DNA of 64,000 bases. Source: Arenivirga flava (GTDB lineage Bacteria; Actinomycetota; Actinomycetes; Actinomycetales; Microbacteriaceae). The position numbers and the translations under genes were made by a program. Below the pieces are notes generated by a model that was given only the letters and a program-made list of their open reading frames with translations, ran no database searches and had not been told where the DNA came from. Location: the NCBI RefSeq assembly GCF_030161575.1, contig NZ_BSUL01000001.1, positions 2,833,809 through 2,897,808 of the forward strand, read 5' to 3'. Of the stretch, positions 6,996 to 16,982 are shown piece after piece (position 1 is the first letter of the stretch; every line of letters starts with the position of its first letter).

Positions 6996-9532
6996 GCTCC
7001 GAATACTGGGATGAGGTCGGGCGTCTCGAAGCTTTCGCAGCTGGTGTTCGCCAGTCGACTATTCTAACGACAGTCAACTTTTTCGATTCCGCTCTTGTTG
7101 CTCCCAGAGTGGAACCGCCTGACTGGGCCAGGGCTCTATTTGCGGCCAGCCTTGTTTCCATGGATGCTCCGGAGGCGCTACAGAGCGGGGCGATACGCAT
7201 CGTGCAGGGCTGTCTGCAAGATAGGAACACATCGACGGAACTGCGCCGGGCGTCCACTTATCTACTTCGACGTTTGGGAAACTCGAGGGCTGTTGGGCTC
7301 GCCATCAAACGTGGACTCATTGACGAGGACCTCCGCAGCGGCCAAATCGATCCACTTGGCCTAGACCTCGCAAGATCACGCCTCGAGATGACTGTAGGCT
7401 TCGGAAGCGAAGCGATGCCGGTTAATCCGTTTCAGCGTCAGTTTTGGGACGCCGCATCGCGCGATATGAGGGTTAGCGTTTCGGCCCCGACCGCCGCTGG
7501 GAAGTCCCACATCGTGAAGATGTGGATAAAACATCGCGCGTCCATGTCGAGCAACTTCTCCGCCGCCTATGTGGTCCCCACGCGTGCATTGATCGATGAA
7601 GTCTCCGCCGAACTCCGAGAGGTGCTGGCTGGTGTCGCAGAGGTTCTCACGCTCCCATGGGACGCGCGGGTTGGCCAAAGCGCAAAAGAGGTGTATGTCG
7701 TAACTCAAGAGCGTCTCCATCTGATTCTCAATCAAGACAGAGAGCGGACTTTTGATGTCGTTTTCATCGACGAGGCGCAGAAACTAGGCGATGGTCGGCG
7801 TGGAATCCTGCTTCAGAGAGTGATCGACCAAGTAACAGTTCGGGGCAATCCGCAGCTAATATTCGCGAGTCCGCTGACGGAGAACCCAGAGACACTGGTG
7901 TCGCTCGGAGATGGAACCTCGAGTTCGCTCCTGAGCGAGACGGTGACGGTCAATCAGACACTCCTTCATGCGAACCAGATACCGCGCAAGCGCCAGGACT
8001 GGACGCTCGACATAGTCATGGATGGCGAAACACATAAGTTAGGTACTTTTGCGCTCCCCGCGAGGCCAATACCTGAAAGTAAGCGCTTGCCATTAGTGGC
8101 AGTGGCTCTCGGTCGTGAACATCCGGGGAACGTGATCTACGCGAACGGTGCAGCGGAGGCCGAAAAATACGCCGGTCAGGTCTACGACGCGCTTGGTCCC
8201 AGCAGCGACATCTCCTCGGGCGGTCGCATAGACGCGCTAATCGAGCTGGTCCAGAAGACCATTCATCCGAAGTATTTGCTCGGGCAATACTTGCGCCGCG
8301 GAGTCGCGTTCCATTACGGGAACATGCCTCTCATCGTGCGAGAGGAGATTGCGTCCCTGTTCAAAAATGGCGAGATTCATTTCCTGGTCTGCACTTCGAC
8401 GCTCCTTGAGGGAGTGAACTTGCCCTGCCAGAACCTGTTCGTCCGTGCGCCGAGGAAAGGGCAAGGTAACCCGATGTCACCCGCGGACTTCTGGAACCTC
8501 GCTGGCAGAGCTGGCCGATGGGGAGTGGAGTTCCAAGGAAACATTATCTGTGTGGATGCCGATAAAGACGCCTGGGAGTTCGTCCCATTGCGGCGAACTC
8601 GTCAAGAGATAACCCGCGCAACTGACCGGTTGACGCGAGAGCACGATGACCTGGTTGAGTATGTCCTAGCTGGAACTCCGGTAGCGACTTCGAAGGCTGA
8701 TCCCGAGCTCGAGGGCCTCTTCGCTATCCTTGCGAGTGCGTATTGGTCGGATGTTGAGCTAGAAAACTTGCCGTGGTTGCGCGTTGACGAATCGGTGCGT
8801 CGACGGCTTGAGGAAGCGACGTCGAGCGCGCTCTCCAGCGTTTCAGTTCACCAAGAGATCTTGAGAAAGCATGCTGACATCAGCCCGCTTTCAATACAGC
8901 GATTGAGCGACGCCCTCCAGTCCTCTGGAAGGCCTGTAGAGCACTTCGCGCTTGCCGCGCCCGAATCCGAAGAGTCGTTGCCGCAGATCATCACCGCGCT
9001 GGGCTACATCGATGCGTTCCTGGGTGGCGATTTCACGGACAATGAAGCTCGACACTACGGGCTCGCGCTCTTGTTCACGGATTGGATGCGGGGACGACCG
9101 CTTTCGATGCTCATCGCCAGTCGTATCTCATGGCTGAATAGGACGGGAAAGGACTATAAGCTGCCGGCAGTAATCCGTGATGTCCTGGCTGATGTTGAGA
9201 CCTACGCGCGCTTCATGGGACCACGTTACCTGGCCTGTTACTCGGATGTCGTCACCTCAATCTGGCCCCCGGTGAGTCCCGATGAAGAGATTCCAGATAT
9301 TTCCATGATGATGGAACTGGGCGTCTCCCGCGTAACCGAGTTGTCGATGATGAGCATTGGAGTAAGTAGAACTAGTGCCGTCGTTCTTTCTGAGTACATC
9401 GTCGATGATGGTTTGAATCCACAGGAATGTGTCGAATGGCTGCTGTCGCGCGACCTTTCCGCGCTTGGGCTGCCGTCGCTGATCGAAGACGAGTTGGGGC
9501 GCATACTTCTTCGGCATGTAGGGCTTAGCTAA
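6992..9532 (+). CDS. hamB: Hachiman defence protein HamB (superfamily 2 helicase)
   Basis: An 846-residue helicase. Motif I is APTAAGKS (165-172), motif II is the variant FIDEAQ (258-263), motif III-like SPLTENP follows at about 293-299, motif V is TSTLLEGVNLP (468-478) and motif VI is NLAGRAGR (502-509). An N-terminal region of about 140 residues precedes the RecA-like core, and a C-terminal region of about 300 residues follows. In Hachiman, HamB translocates on DNA and controls the HamA nuclease, leading to broad DNA degradation when triggered. The start is fixed by the four-base overlap with hamA. Codon use is mixed (many AT-ending codons), in sharp contrast to ileS downstream. Confidence 0.92.
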   Translation: MSSEYWDEVGRLEAFAAGVRQSTILTTVNFFDSALVAPRVEPPDWARALFAASLVSMDAPEALQSGAIRIVQGCLQDRNTSTELRRASTYLLRRLGNSRAVGLAIKRGLIDEDLRSGQIDPLGLDLARSRLEMTVGFGSEAMPVNPFQRQFWDAASRDMRVSVSAPTAAGKSHIVKMWIKHRASMSSNFSAAYVVPTRALIDEVSAELREVLAGVAEVLTLPWDARVGQSAKEVYVVTQERLHLILNQDRERTFDVVFIDEAQKLGDGRRGILLQRVIDQVTVRGNPQLIFASPLTENPETLVSLGDGTSSSLLSETVTVNQTLLHANQIPRKRQDWTLDIVMDGETHKLGTFALPARPIPESKRLPLVAVALGREHPGNVIYANGAAEAEKYAGQVYDALGPSSDISSGGRIDALIELVQKTIHPKYLLGQYLRRGVAFHYGNMPLIVREEIASLFKNGEIHFLVCTSTLLEGVNLPCQNLFVRAPRKGQGNPMSPADFWNLAGRAGRWGVEFQGNIICVDADKDAWEFVPLRRTRQEITRATDRLTREHDDLVEYVLAGTPVATSKADPELEGLFAILASAYWSDVELENLPWLRVDESVRRRLEEATSSALSSVSVHQEILRKHADISPLSIQRLSDALQSSGRPVEHFALAAPESEESLPQIITALGYIDAFLGGDFTDNEARHYGLALLFTDWMRGRPLSMLIASRISWLNRTGKDYKLPAVIRDVLADVETYARFMGPRYLACYSDVVTSIWPPVSPDEEIPDISMMMELGVSRVTELSMMSIGVSRTSAVVLSEYIVDDGLNPQECVEWLLSRDLSALGLPSLIEDELGRILLRHVGLS

Positions 9533-9540
9533 CGAGCGAC

Positions 9541-9562
9541 AGGCCCGTGACGCTGCGGGCCT
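9541..9562 (+). terminator. hairpin after hamB
   Basis: A perfect 7-bp inverted repeat, AGGCCCG...CGGGCCT with an 8-base loop, begins 8 bases after the hamB stop. No T-run follows, as is common in high-GC genomes. It separates the defence island from the ileS transcription unit. Confidence 0.55.
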
Positions 9563-9576
9563 GGTGAACTGACGCG

Positions 9577-9582
9577 TACAAT
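9577..9582 (+). promoter_or_regulatory. possible -10 box of ileS
   Basis: TACAAT lies about 25 bases before the first paired element of the T-box, at the distance expected for a start of transcription near 9589. I see no convincing -35 element. Confidence 0.4.
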
Positions 9583-9588
9583 CGACCC

Positions 9589-9862
9589 CAACGACACAGA
9601 TCCGGCCATCACCGGGGAGTCTTCGGAAGAACAGGTCCCATCCGCTCGTCCCTTCACCGGGCAGCGCGGTATGAGCCCCCAGTAGACCCGAACGGGCCAG
9701 GCCCGTCACAGCCGCAGGGAGAGCGGCCTCGTAACGCAAGGGACGAGGTAAGCGAGGTGGTACCGCGCCACCCGGACGACGTCCGGGCGGCGTCCTCGCA
9801 ACGGAGAGCGCCGGCACGAGCAGCCGGACGGACCAGGGCGAACAACCCAGGAGCAGCCACCG
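9589..9862 (+). promoter_or_regulatory. T-box leader of ileS, specifier codon ATC
   Basis: A tRNA-sensing leader between hamB and ileS. The conserved T-box sequence GCGAGGTGGTACCGCG is at 9752-9767; its TGGT can pair with the ACCA end of uncharged tRNA. The likely specifier is ATC (Ile) at 9608-9610 inside CCGGCCATCACCGG. The AGTAGACCCGAACGGG segment (9681-9696) and the following GC stems match the layout of actinobacterial ileS T-boxes. In actinobacteria these leaders mostly act on translation, uncovering the ribosome-binding site when tRNA-Ile is uncharged. A CCGGAC-GAC-GTCCGG hairpin follows the T-box directly, and the ribosome-binding site (CCAGGAG) lies close to the ATG. Confidence 0.88.
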
Positions 9863-12800
9863 ATGTACCCCAGCATCCCCGCGTCCCCGAACCTCCCCGA
9901 GGTCGAGCAGGGCATCCTCGCGTTCTGGAAGGGCGACGGCACCTTCCAGGCGTCCGTCGAGCAGCGGGAGGGCTGCGCCGAGTGGGTGTTCTACGACGGG
10001 CCGCCCTTCGCCAACGGCCTGCCGCACTACGGGCACCTGCTCACCGGCTACGCCAAGGACCTGTTCCCGCGGTTCCAGACCATGCGCGGCAAGCAGGTGC
10101 ACCGGCGCTTCGGGTGGGACACCCACGGGCTGCCCGCCGAGCTCGAGGCCATGAAGCAGCTCGGCATCACCGAGAAGAGCGAGATCGAGGCCATGGGCGT
10201 CGAGGCGTTCAACGCCAAGGCGCAGGAGTCCGTCCTGGCGTACACGCAGGAGTGGCAGGAGTACGTCACCCGCCAGGCGCGCTGGGTCGACTTCGACAAC
10301 GACTACAAGACCCTCGACATCACCTTCATGGAGTCCGTCCTGTGGGCCTTCAAGACCCTGCACGACAAGGGCCTCGCCTACGAGGGCTACCGCGTCCTTC
10401 CCTACTGCTGGCGCGACCAGACCCCGCTCAGCAACCACGAGCTGCGCATGGACGACGACGTCTACAAGATGCGTCAGGACCAGACCGTCACCGTCACCTT
10501 CCCGCTGCGCGGCGAGCGAGCGGATGCGCTGGGCCTGGCCGGAGTGCAGGCTCTCGCCTGGACGACCACGCCCTGGACCCTGCCCACCAACCTCGCCCTC
10601 GCGGTCGGACCCGAGATCACTTACGCCGTCGTGCCGGCGGGGGAGAGCGCGGTGCTCGAGGGCAGCTTCCTGATCGCGGAGAATCTGCTCGGCAACTACG
10701 CCAAGGAGCTCGGCTACGCCAGTGCCGACGAGGCCAAGGCGGCGGTCACCAAGACGGTCATCGGCGCGGACCTGGAAGGCATCGAGTACGAGCGCCTCTT
10801 CGACTACTACGCCGACGTCGAGACCTACCGCACCGAGAACGCCTGGCGCATCCTCGTGGCCGACTACGTCACCACCAGCGACGGCACCGGCATCGTGCAC
10901 CAGGCCCCCGCCTACGGTGAGGAGGACCAGAAGCTCAGCGAGGCCGCCGGCATCCCCACCATCATCAGCCTCGACGACGGCGGGCTCTTCCTGCCGAACG
11001 TGCCCGACTTCGCCGGTCAGCTGTGGTCGGATGCGAACAAGCCGATCACGAAGGCCCTCAAGGAGCACGGGCGCCTGCTGCGCCAGGCCAGCTACGAGCA
11101 CAGCTACCCGCACTGCTGGCGCTGCCGCAATCCGCTCATCTACAAGGCCGTCTCGAGCTGGTTCGTCCGTGTGACGGAGTTCAAGGACCGCATGGTGGAG
11201 CTCAACGAGCAGATCACCTGGGTGCCCGAGAACGTCAAGCACGGCCAGTTCGGCAAGTGGGTCGAGAACGCCCGCGACTGGTCGATCTCGCGCAACCGCT
11301 ACTGGGGCTCGCCGATCCCGGTGTGGAAGAGCGACGACCCCGAGTACCCGCGCGTCGACGTCTACGGTTCCCTCGCCGACCTCGAGCGCGACTTCGGCCG
11401 GCTGCCGCTCGGCGCCGACGGGCAGCCGAACCTGCACCGTCCCTACATCGACGACCTCACGCGTCCGAACCCCGACGACCCCACCGGGCGCTCCACGATG
11501 CGCCGCATCGAGGACGTCTTCGACGTGTGGTTCGACAGCGGCTCGATGCCCTTCGCGCAGGTGCACTACCCGTTCGAGAACGCCGAGTTCTTCGAGCAGC
11601 ACAACCCCGCCGACTTCATCGTGGAGTACATCGGCCAGACCCGCGGCTGGTTCTACGTGATGCACGTGCTCGCCACCGCGCTCTTCGACCGCCCGGCGTT
11701 CAGCAACGTCATCAGCCACGGCATCGTGCTCGGCAGCGACGGCCAGAAGATGTCCAAGTCGTTGCGCAACTACCCCGACGTCAGCGAGGTCTTCGACCGC
11801 GACGGCTCGGATGCGATGCGCTGGTTCCTCATGTCGAGCCCCGTCATCCGCGGCGGCAACCTGGTGGTCACCGAGGAGGGCATCCGCGAGGGCGTGCGCC
11901 AGTTCCTCCTCCCCATCTGGAGCACCACCTACTTCTTCACCCTCTACGCCAATGCGGCCGGCAAGACGGGCTCCATCACGACAGGATCGGCGGATGTGCT
12001 CGACCGCTACCTGCTGGCCAAGACCCGCAGCATGGTCGAGGCGCTGGCAAGCGACCTCGAGTCGCTCGACAGCACCACCGCATCCGCTCGGCTGCGCGAC
12101 TTCGCCGACGTGCTCACCAACTGGTACGTGCGCCGCAGCCGCGACCGCTTCTGGGAGGGCGACCAGGACGCGGTCGACACCCTCTACACGGTGCTCGAGA
12201 CCGTGCTGCGCGCCGCCGCGCCGCTCGCGCCGCTCGTCAGCGAGCACCTCTGGAAGCACCTCACCGGTGGACGCTCTGTGCACCTCGCCGACTGGCCGGA
12301 CGTCTCCGGCTTCCCGGCCGACGATGCGCTCGTGACCGCGATGGACGGCGTGCGCGAGGTCGCCTCCTCCGGCCTGGCGCTGCGCAAGGCGACCAGCCGT
12401 CGCGTGCGCCTGCCGCTCGCGACGCTCACCGTCGTGACCGCCGACCCGGCCGCGTTGGAGCCGTTCGCCGCGATCATCCGCGACGAGCTCAACGTCAAGC
12501 AGGTCGTGCTCGAGGCCCTCGAGGAGGACAGCCTGGAGCGCTTCGGCATCACCCGCACCCTGCGCGTCAACGCGCGCGCCGCCGGCCCGCGCATCGGTAA
12601 GCAGGTGCAGGAGGCCATCAAGGCCTCCAAGACCGGCGACTGGTCCGCCGATGGCGGCCAGGTCGTCGCCGGCGGCATCGCGCTCGAGCCGCACGAGTAC
12701 GAGCTCGACCTCGCGGCGTCCGACCCGGCCGCGGCGATCGGGTTCCTGTCGTCGGGCGGCTTCGTGCTGCTCGACACCGCCACCACGCCCGAGCTGGAGG

Positions 12801-13045
12801 CGGAGGGCCTGGCCCGCGACGTCATCCGTGCCGTGCAGCAGGCGCGCAAGGAGGCGGATCTCGACGTGAGCGACCGCATCCGTCTCTCCCTCGGCTCCGA
12901 TGACGACGGGCGCGCGGCCATCGAGCGTCACCGGGAGCTCATCGCGGGGGAGACACTGGCAGTGGACGTCTCCATCGGCGTGGCCCTCGGCGGCGTGCCC
13001 GTGGGCGACGGCAGCAGCGTCGTGATCGGAGTGGTGAAGGCATGA
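9863..13045 (+). CDS. ileS: isoleucyl-tRNA synthetase
   Basis: A 1060-residue class I synthetase that charges tRNA-Ile in the cytoplasm. The HIGH motif appears as [13 protein letters not shown] (HYGH from residue 55) and the KMSKS loop as [13 protein letters not shown] near residues 626-638. The CP1 editing domain lies between about 190 and 420 ([18 protein letters not shown]). Length, the HYGH variant and the lack of a C-terminal zinc finger fit the eukaryote-like type 2 IleRS found in actinobacteria, a type linked to low mupirocin sensitivity. Expression should be set by the T-box upstream. The stop overlaps folC by four bases. Confidence 0.97.
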   Translation: MYPSIPASPNLPEVEQGILAFWKGDGTFQASVEQREGCAEWVFYDGPPFANGLPHYGHLLTGYAKDLFPRFQTMRGKQVHRRFGWDTHGLPAELEAMKQLGITEKSEIEAMGVEAFNAKAQESVLAYTQEWQEYVTRQARWVDFDNDYKTLDITFMESVLWAFKTLHDKGLAYEGYRVLPYCWRDQTPLSNHELRMDDDVYKMRQDQTVTVTFPLRGERADALGLAGVQALAWTTTPWTLPTNLALAVGPEITYAVVPAGESAVLEGSFLIAENLLGNYAKELGYASADEAKAAVTKTVIGADLEGIEYERLFDYYADVETYRTENAWRILVADYVTTSDGTGIVHQAPAYGEEDQKLSEAAGIPTIISLDDGGLFLPNVPDFAGQLWSDANKPITKALKEHGRLLRQASYEHSYPHCWRCRNPLIYKAVSSWFVRVTEFKDRMVELNEQITWVPENVKHGQFGKWVENARDWSISRNRYWGSPIPVWKSDDPEYPRVDVYGSLADLERDFGRLPLGADGQPNLHRPYIDDLTRPNPDDPTGRSTMRRIEDVFDVWFDSGSMPFAQVHYPFENAEFFEQHNPADFIVEYIGQTRGWFYVMHVLATALFDRPAFSNVISHGIVLGSDGQKMSKSLRNYPDVSEVFDRDGSDAMRWFLMSSPVIRGGNLVVTEEGIREGVRQFLLPIWSTTYFFTLYANAAGKTGSITTGSADVLDRYLLAKTRSMVEALASDLESLDSTTASARLRDFADVLTNWYVRRSRDRFWEGDQDAVDTLYTVLETVLRAAAPLAPLVSEHLWKHLTGGRSVHLADWPDVSGFPADDALVTAMDGVREVASSGLALRKATSRRVRLPLATLTVVTADPAALEPFAAIIRDELNVKQVVLEALEEDSLERFGITRTLRVNARAAGPRIGKQVQEAIKASKTGDWSADGGQVVAGGIALEPHEYELDLAASDPAAAIGFLSSGGFVLLDTATTPELEAEGLARDVIRAVQQARKEADLDVSDRIRLSLGSDDDGRAAIERHRELIAGETLAVDVSIGVALGGVPVGDGSSVVIGVVKA

Positions 13046-14423
13046 GCGACCTGACGGCAGAGGACCTGTTCGAGGCCGACGAGGCCCGCGAGCGAGCGGA
13101 TGCGGCGTACCAGGAGATGCTCGCGCGTCTCGGCGAGGCGAACCCGCAGCCGCGGCTCGACGCGACGCGCAAGGTCGTGGAGCTGCTCGGCGACCCGCAC
13201 CGCGCCTACCCGGTGATCCACGTCGCCGGCACCAACGGCAAGACCTCGACGAGCCGCATCATCGAGTCGATCCTGCGGGCCACCGGCCTGCGCACCGGCC
13301 TCGTGACGAGCCCGCACCTCGAGCGCGTCAACGAGCGCATCGTCATCGACGGCGAACCTGTCGACGACCAGCGCTTCGCCGACGGCTGGGACGACGTCAA
13401 GCCCTTCATCGAGATGGTCGACGCCGAGCTGACCGCCGCGGGCGAGCCCGCGCTCACCTTCTTCGAGGCGCTCACCGTGCTGAGCTTCGCGATCTTCGCC
13501 GACGCGCCCGTCGACGTGGCCGTGATCGAGGCCGGCATGGGCGGGGAGTGGGACAGCACCAACGTCGCCGACGGCGCCGTGGCGGTCTTCACCCCCATCG
13601 ACCTCGACCACACGAAGCGCCTCGGCTCCACCGTCGAGGAGATCGCCCGCACCAAGAGCGGCATCATCAAGGACGGCGCGATCGTCGTCACCGCGCAGCA
13701 GCGAGCGGATGCGGCCGCCCCCTCGTCGAGGCCGCCGTGCGTCACGGCGCGACGATCCACGCCGCGGGGGAGGACTTCGGGCTGCAGCGCACCGTGCCCG
13801 GCGTCGGCGGTCAGCTCATCACCGTGCAGGGCCGCGCCGGCACCTACGACGAGGTCTTCCTGCCCCTCTACGGCGAGCACCAGGCGCACAACGCCGCGCT
13901 CGCGATCGCCGCGGTCGAGTCGTTCCTCGGCGACGGCAGCGTGGCGCTCGACGCCGACCTGCTCGCGCAGGGCCTCGGCGAAGCCACCTCGCCCGGACGC
14001 ATGCAGCTGCTCGGCATCGAGCCGAGCGTGCTCATCGACGCCGCCCACAACCCGCACGGCGCCGCCGCGCTCGTCGAGGCGGTGCGCGCGAACTTCAACT
14101 TCGAGGAGATCGCGGTCGTCGTCGGCATCCTCGGCGACAAGGACGTGGACGGCATCCTCGCCCCGCTGGCGACCATCGCCACCCGATTCTACGTGACCGC
14201 ATCCGGTTCCGACCGCGCGGTCGAGACCGAGGACCTCGCCGAGCGCGCCGAGCAGGCCACCGACCCCGACCGCGTCATCGCGGTGAGCGACCCGGTCGAG
14301 GCCGTGGAGCTGGCCCGCGAGTGGGCGGATGAGGGCTCCGGCCGCGGCGTGCTCGTCACCGGCTCGATCACGCTGCTGGGCGAGGTGCTGACGGCGGCGA
14401 AGCAGAGCGGATGGGCGCTGTGA
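13042..14423 (+). CDS. folC: folylpolyglutamate synthase / dihydrofolate synthase, single frameshift
   Basis: Mur-ligase-family enzyme that adds glutamate to folates. [12 protein letters not shown] (P-loop) and [14 protein letters not shown] lie in the first frame; [37 protein letters not shown] and [12 protein letters not shown] lie in a second frame. The frames meet at the C-run 13718-13722: one extra C restores a continuous reading [11 protein letters not shown] and a full-length product of about 460 residues. Loss of a base in a homopolymer is more likely a sequencing error than real inactivation of an essential gene. It overlaps ileS by four bases and the next gene by four (GTGA), so it belongs to an operon. 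Confidence 0.9.
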
Positions 14424-14848
14424 CCTCGCAGGAGCCGCTGCCCGAGGGCCTCTCCTACGACGAGAACGGCGACATCGTGAACGCGCAGGGACAGCGGATG
14501 CGCCTCAAGCGCCGCCGCGGACTGCGCGAGAGCCTCGTGTCGATCGTGATGGGCTGCGAGATCTTCGTGGCGTTCCTCGTCGCGATCGGCCTCGCCGGGC
14601 TGCGCGCCGTCGACCCGGTCACCGCCTACGTGGGCGGCGGCGTCTTCATCCTGCTCGCCCTCGTCGCCGCGGCACGCGCCCGGTACACGTGGGCCGTCGC
14701 GCTGAGCGGTTCGCTTCAGGTCGTCGCGGTACTGTCGGGGCTGCTCGAGCCCATCCTGTTCCTGGTGGGTGCCGGGTTCCTCGCGTTCTGGCTCTACGCC
14801 GTGATCATGGGCACCCGCATCGACCGCCGCAACGCGAAGCTCGCCTGA
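14420..14848 (+). CDS. DUF4233 family membrane protein
   Basis: A 142-residue protein with a soluble N-terminal leader (LPEGLSYDENGDIVNAQGQ), a basic patch and about four transmembrane helices, ending in a basic tail. It belongs to the DUF4233 family, which in actinobacteria sits between folC and ndk exactly as here. The GTG at 14420 overlaps the folC stop and is preceded by GAGCGGA; an ATG nine bases upstream is an alternative. Function is unknown. Confidence 0.75.
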   Translation: MTSQEPLPEGLSYDENGDIVNAQGQRMRLKRRRGLRESLVSIVMGCEIFVAFLVAIGLAGLRAVDPVTAYVGGGVFILLALVAAARARYTWAVALSGSLQVVAVLSGLLEPILFLVGAGFLAFWLYAVIMGTRIDRRNAKLA

Positions 14849-14876
14849 GTCCATCCCCTTCGAAAGAGGAGCACCC

Positions 14877-15293
14877 ATGTCGGTCGAAGAGACCCTCGTC
14901 CTGATCAAGCCCGACGGCGTCGCCCGCAACCTCACCGGCGAGATCCTGCGCCGCATCGAGGCCAAGGGCTACACGCTCGTCGACCTCAAGCTCGTGCAGC
15001 CGGAGCGCGCGCTGCTCGCCGAGCACTACGCCGAGCACGAGGGCAAGCCGTTCTTCGAGCCGCTCGTCGAGTTCATGCTCTCGGGCCCGGTCGTCGCCGC
15101 GCGCGTTGCCGGCAACCGCGTCATCGAGGGCTTCCGCGCGATGGCCGGCGTCAGCGACCCGACCATCGCCGCCGCCGGCACCATCCGCGGCGACCTCGGC
15201 CGCGACTGGGGCGAGAAGGTGCAGAAGAACCTCGTGCACGGCTCCGACTCCGCCGAGTCGGCCGAGCGCGAGCTCGCCCTCTGGTTCGCCTGA
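14877..15293 (+). CDS. ndk: nucleoside diphosphate kinase
   Basis: A 138-residue enzyme that balances nucleoside triphosphate pools. It starts VEETLVLIKPDGVARNL, contains FFEPLVEFMLSGPVVAARV, and carries the phospho-accepting histidine in NLVHGSDS near residue 118. Length is standard. A GAAAGAGGAG ribosome-binding site precedes the ATG. It ends the ileS-folC-DUF4233-ndk operon, with a strong hairpin after it. Confidence 0.97.
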   Translation: MSVEETLVLIKPDGVARNLTGEILRRIEAKGYTLVDLKLVQPERALLAEHYAEHEGKPFFEPLVEFMLSGPVVAARVAGNRVIEGFRAMAGVSDPTIAAAGTIRGDLGRDWGEKVQKNLVHGSDSAESAERELALWFA

Positions 15294-15305
15294 GCGACCC
15301 TCCAC

Positions 15306-15335
15306 GAAGGCCCGGCCCCTCGGGGCCGGGCCTTC
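15306..15335 (+). terminator. terminator hairpin after ndk
   Basis: A perfect 14-bp inverted repeat (GAAGGCCCGGCCCC / GGGGCCGGGCCTTC) with a TC centre starts 12 bases after the ndk stop. CCCCG follows rather than a T-run. Confidence 0.85.
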
Positions 15336-15611
15336 CCCGTGCGCGGGGGAGAGCGCATCCGCTCGCCCTCGCGCTCACCCGCTTCGCATTGGGGCGCTTC
15401 GGCGACGCTGGGGCATGCGCCCGCACGCCCCGACGTCGCTCGAACGCCCCAACGGATGGCCCCGACCTGCGGCGCGACCCTCGACGAGTGCGCGGGCGAC
15501 GCGTGTCGAGCATCTCGGAGGTGAACGGCAGCACGCTCCCAGAACGCGTTCCTAGACTCCCTCCGACCCCGACCCCGGCGCCGCACCCGAGCGGTGAGAA
15601 GGAAGAGCCCC
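15336..15611. other. intergenic region ndk to dsbA-like gene
   Basis: No gene is supported here. It contains one GCATCCGC octamer, the 64-bp palindrome and, just before the next gene, the ribosome-binding site GAAGGAAGAG. TAGACT at 15552-15557 is a possible -10 box for the downstream gene. Confidence 0.5.
15389..15452 (+). repeat. 64-bp palindromic element, copy 1 of 2
   Basis: An imperfect palindrome running from TTGGGGCGCTTCGGCGACG to CGACGTCGCTCGAACGCCCC plus AA. A close copy lies at 43104-43167. It is outside any credible gene, in the 318-base gap between ndk and the DsbA-like gene. Confidence 0.8.
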
Positions 15612-16370
15612 ATGCCCGTCGAACCCCGCGGCGTCAGCGCGCCCGAGCGCATCCGCTCCCGGCGCATCGTCGGCGGTGCGGGAGCCGCGCTGCTCGTCGT
15701 GGTGGCCGTGGCGGTCCTCGTCGCGGCGATGACGGCTCCGGCCGACGGGCCCCGCAACATGGGCGCCGACGGCATCCGCATCGGCGCCGATCTGCACGCC
15801 GTGCCCACCAAGGCGCTGGCGGCCGGGGAACCCGCCATGCAGCTGACCGCCGCCGACGGCGCGGTCGACGTGCGCGTCTACGTCGACTACCGCTGCGTGC
15901 ACTGCGCCCGGTTCGACGACGTGAACGGCGCCCTGCTCGCCGACCTCGCGGATGAGGGGGCGATCGTGCTCGAGATCCATCCGCTGGGCTGGCTCGGCGC
16001 CGACTCGGTCGTCGCCGGCAACGCTGCGGCCTGCGTCGCCGACCTCGCGCCGAACGCCTACCTCGCCTATCACCGCGACCTGCTGGAGCACGCCGGCCAG
16101 CACCTCGACGCCGAGCAGCTCACCGCGCTCGCCACCGACTCGGGCGCCCCGCCGACTCGCCAGGTCGCCTCCTGCATCGGCGACGGCGAGTTCGACCACT
16201 GGGTCCGCGACACCACGCGCCGCGCCCGCACCCAGGCCATCGACGGCCTCGGCTCGCCGGTGCTCGCCGCGCCGACCGTGCTCATCGACGGCGAGCAGTA
16301 CACCGGCCCGCTCGACGACCCCGACGCCTTCGCCGCGGCCCTCGACAAGCACCTCGCCCCCGCGGCCTGA
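15612..16370 (+). CDS. membrane-anchored DsbA-like thioredoxin-fold protein
   Basis: A 252-residue protein with a basic N-terminus, one transmembrane segment (about 21-45) and an extracytoplasmic thioredoxin-like domain. The redox motif is CVHC in VYVDYRCVHCARF; the domain ends with the cis-proline region APTVLIDGEQYTG. DsbA-like proteins put disulfides into exported proteins, and a VKOR homologue, the usual recycling partner in actinobacteria, is encoded 613 bases away on the other strand. The ATG at 15612 follows the ribosome-binding site GAAGGAAGAG; an in-frame GTG six codons upstream is less likely. Confidence 0.8.
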   Translation: MPVEPRGVSAPERIRSRRIVGGAGAALLVVVAVAVLVAAMTAPADGPRNMGADGIRIGADLHAVPTKALAAGEPAMQLTAADGAVDVRVYVDYRCVHCARFDDVNGALLADLADEGAIVLEIHPLGWLGADSVVAGNAAACVADLAPNAYLAYHRDLLEHAGQHLDAEQLTALATDSGAPPTRQVASCIGDGEFDHWVRDTTRRARTQAIDGLGSPVLAAPTVLIDGEQYTGPLDDPDAFAAALDKHLAPAA

Positions 16371-16545
16371 CGGGCACGACGTCTCTGCGGCCGACCGCTG
16401 ACGGTTCGCATCCGTTCGTCCAGGTCGTCCGCATCCGCTCGTCTGCATCACGGCGCGGCGTTCCGCATGCGACCTTCAGCGGCGGCTGCAGCTCCGCAGC
16501 GTCCGACATGCACCGTCCGTCGTTCACCTCGAGCTGCTGCCCTCG

Positions 16546-16595
16546 GCTCGCAAGCTCGCAAGCTCGCAGGCTCGCAGGCTCGCAGGCTCGCAAGC
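16546..16595 (+). repeat. short tandem repeat, unit GCTCGCAR
   Basis: Six consecutive 8-base units reading GCTCGCAA or GCTCGCAG. Such runs change length by slippage and may vary between strains. Confidence 0.85.
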
Positions 16596-16632
16596 AGGGG
16601 CCGAGCGGATGCAGCCCCGACCGCCGCCCTCG

Positions 16633-16717
16633 ATCCCGAATGACGGAGCGGATGCGACCCGCCCAAGCAGGGCGGGCTCGCTCCCGCGCTGAAGGCCCGA
16701 AACTCCGTCATTCGGGA
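16633..16717 (+). repeat. 85-bp inverted-repeat element, copy 1 of 3
   Basis: Left arm ATCCCGAATGACGGAG, right arm CTCCGTCATTCGGGA, with about 54 bases between. Further copies are at 16821-16906 and 31537-31621. Confidence 0.85.
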
Positions 16718-16820
16718 CAGGCGGGCGGAGCGCTTCCGCCCCAGTGCAGGTGCAGGTCAGCGCGGCCGCGGAGGGAGAGGATGCGACACCGAGCGGATGC
16801 AGCCCCGACCGCCGCCCTCG

Positions 16821-16906
16821 ATCCCGAATGACGGAGCGGATGCGACCCGCGCAGCTCGTACGGGCAACGACACGCGCTGGAAGCTCGGAACTCCGTCATT
16901 CGGGAT
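16821..16906 (+). repeat. 85-bp inverted-repeat element, copy 2 of 3
   Basis: Left arm ATCCCGAATGACGGAG and right arm CTCCGTCATTCGGGAT, a perfect 16-bp pair. The left flank, including GAGCGGATGCAGCCCCGACC, repeats that of copy 1 at an offset of 188 bases, while the central part differs. Confidence 0.85.
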
Positions 16907-16982
16907 CGGAACGGATCAGAGCTGATGTCGTTCGAACGGCCGCGAAGCGAGCCGACGCCGCCCTACGCGACGCGCCGCGAGC

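Larger units (their letters stand above)
16371..16982. other. 612-base repeat-rich intergenic region
   Basis: No gene is supported. It holds several GCATCCGC / GCGGATGC octamers, a run of six 8-bp units, and two copies of an 85-bp inverted-repeat element whose left flanks are near-identical (16601-16659 and 16789-16847). It lies between convergent genes (DsbA-like and VKOR). Confidence 0.7.

Noticed and set aside
9257..12931. A 1224-codon open frame antisense to ileS
   Set aside because: High G+C removes stops from the antisense frame; the product is an Arg/Gly/Val-rich shadow, while ileS on the other strand has complete synthetase motifs.
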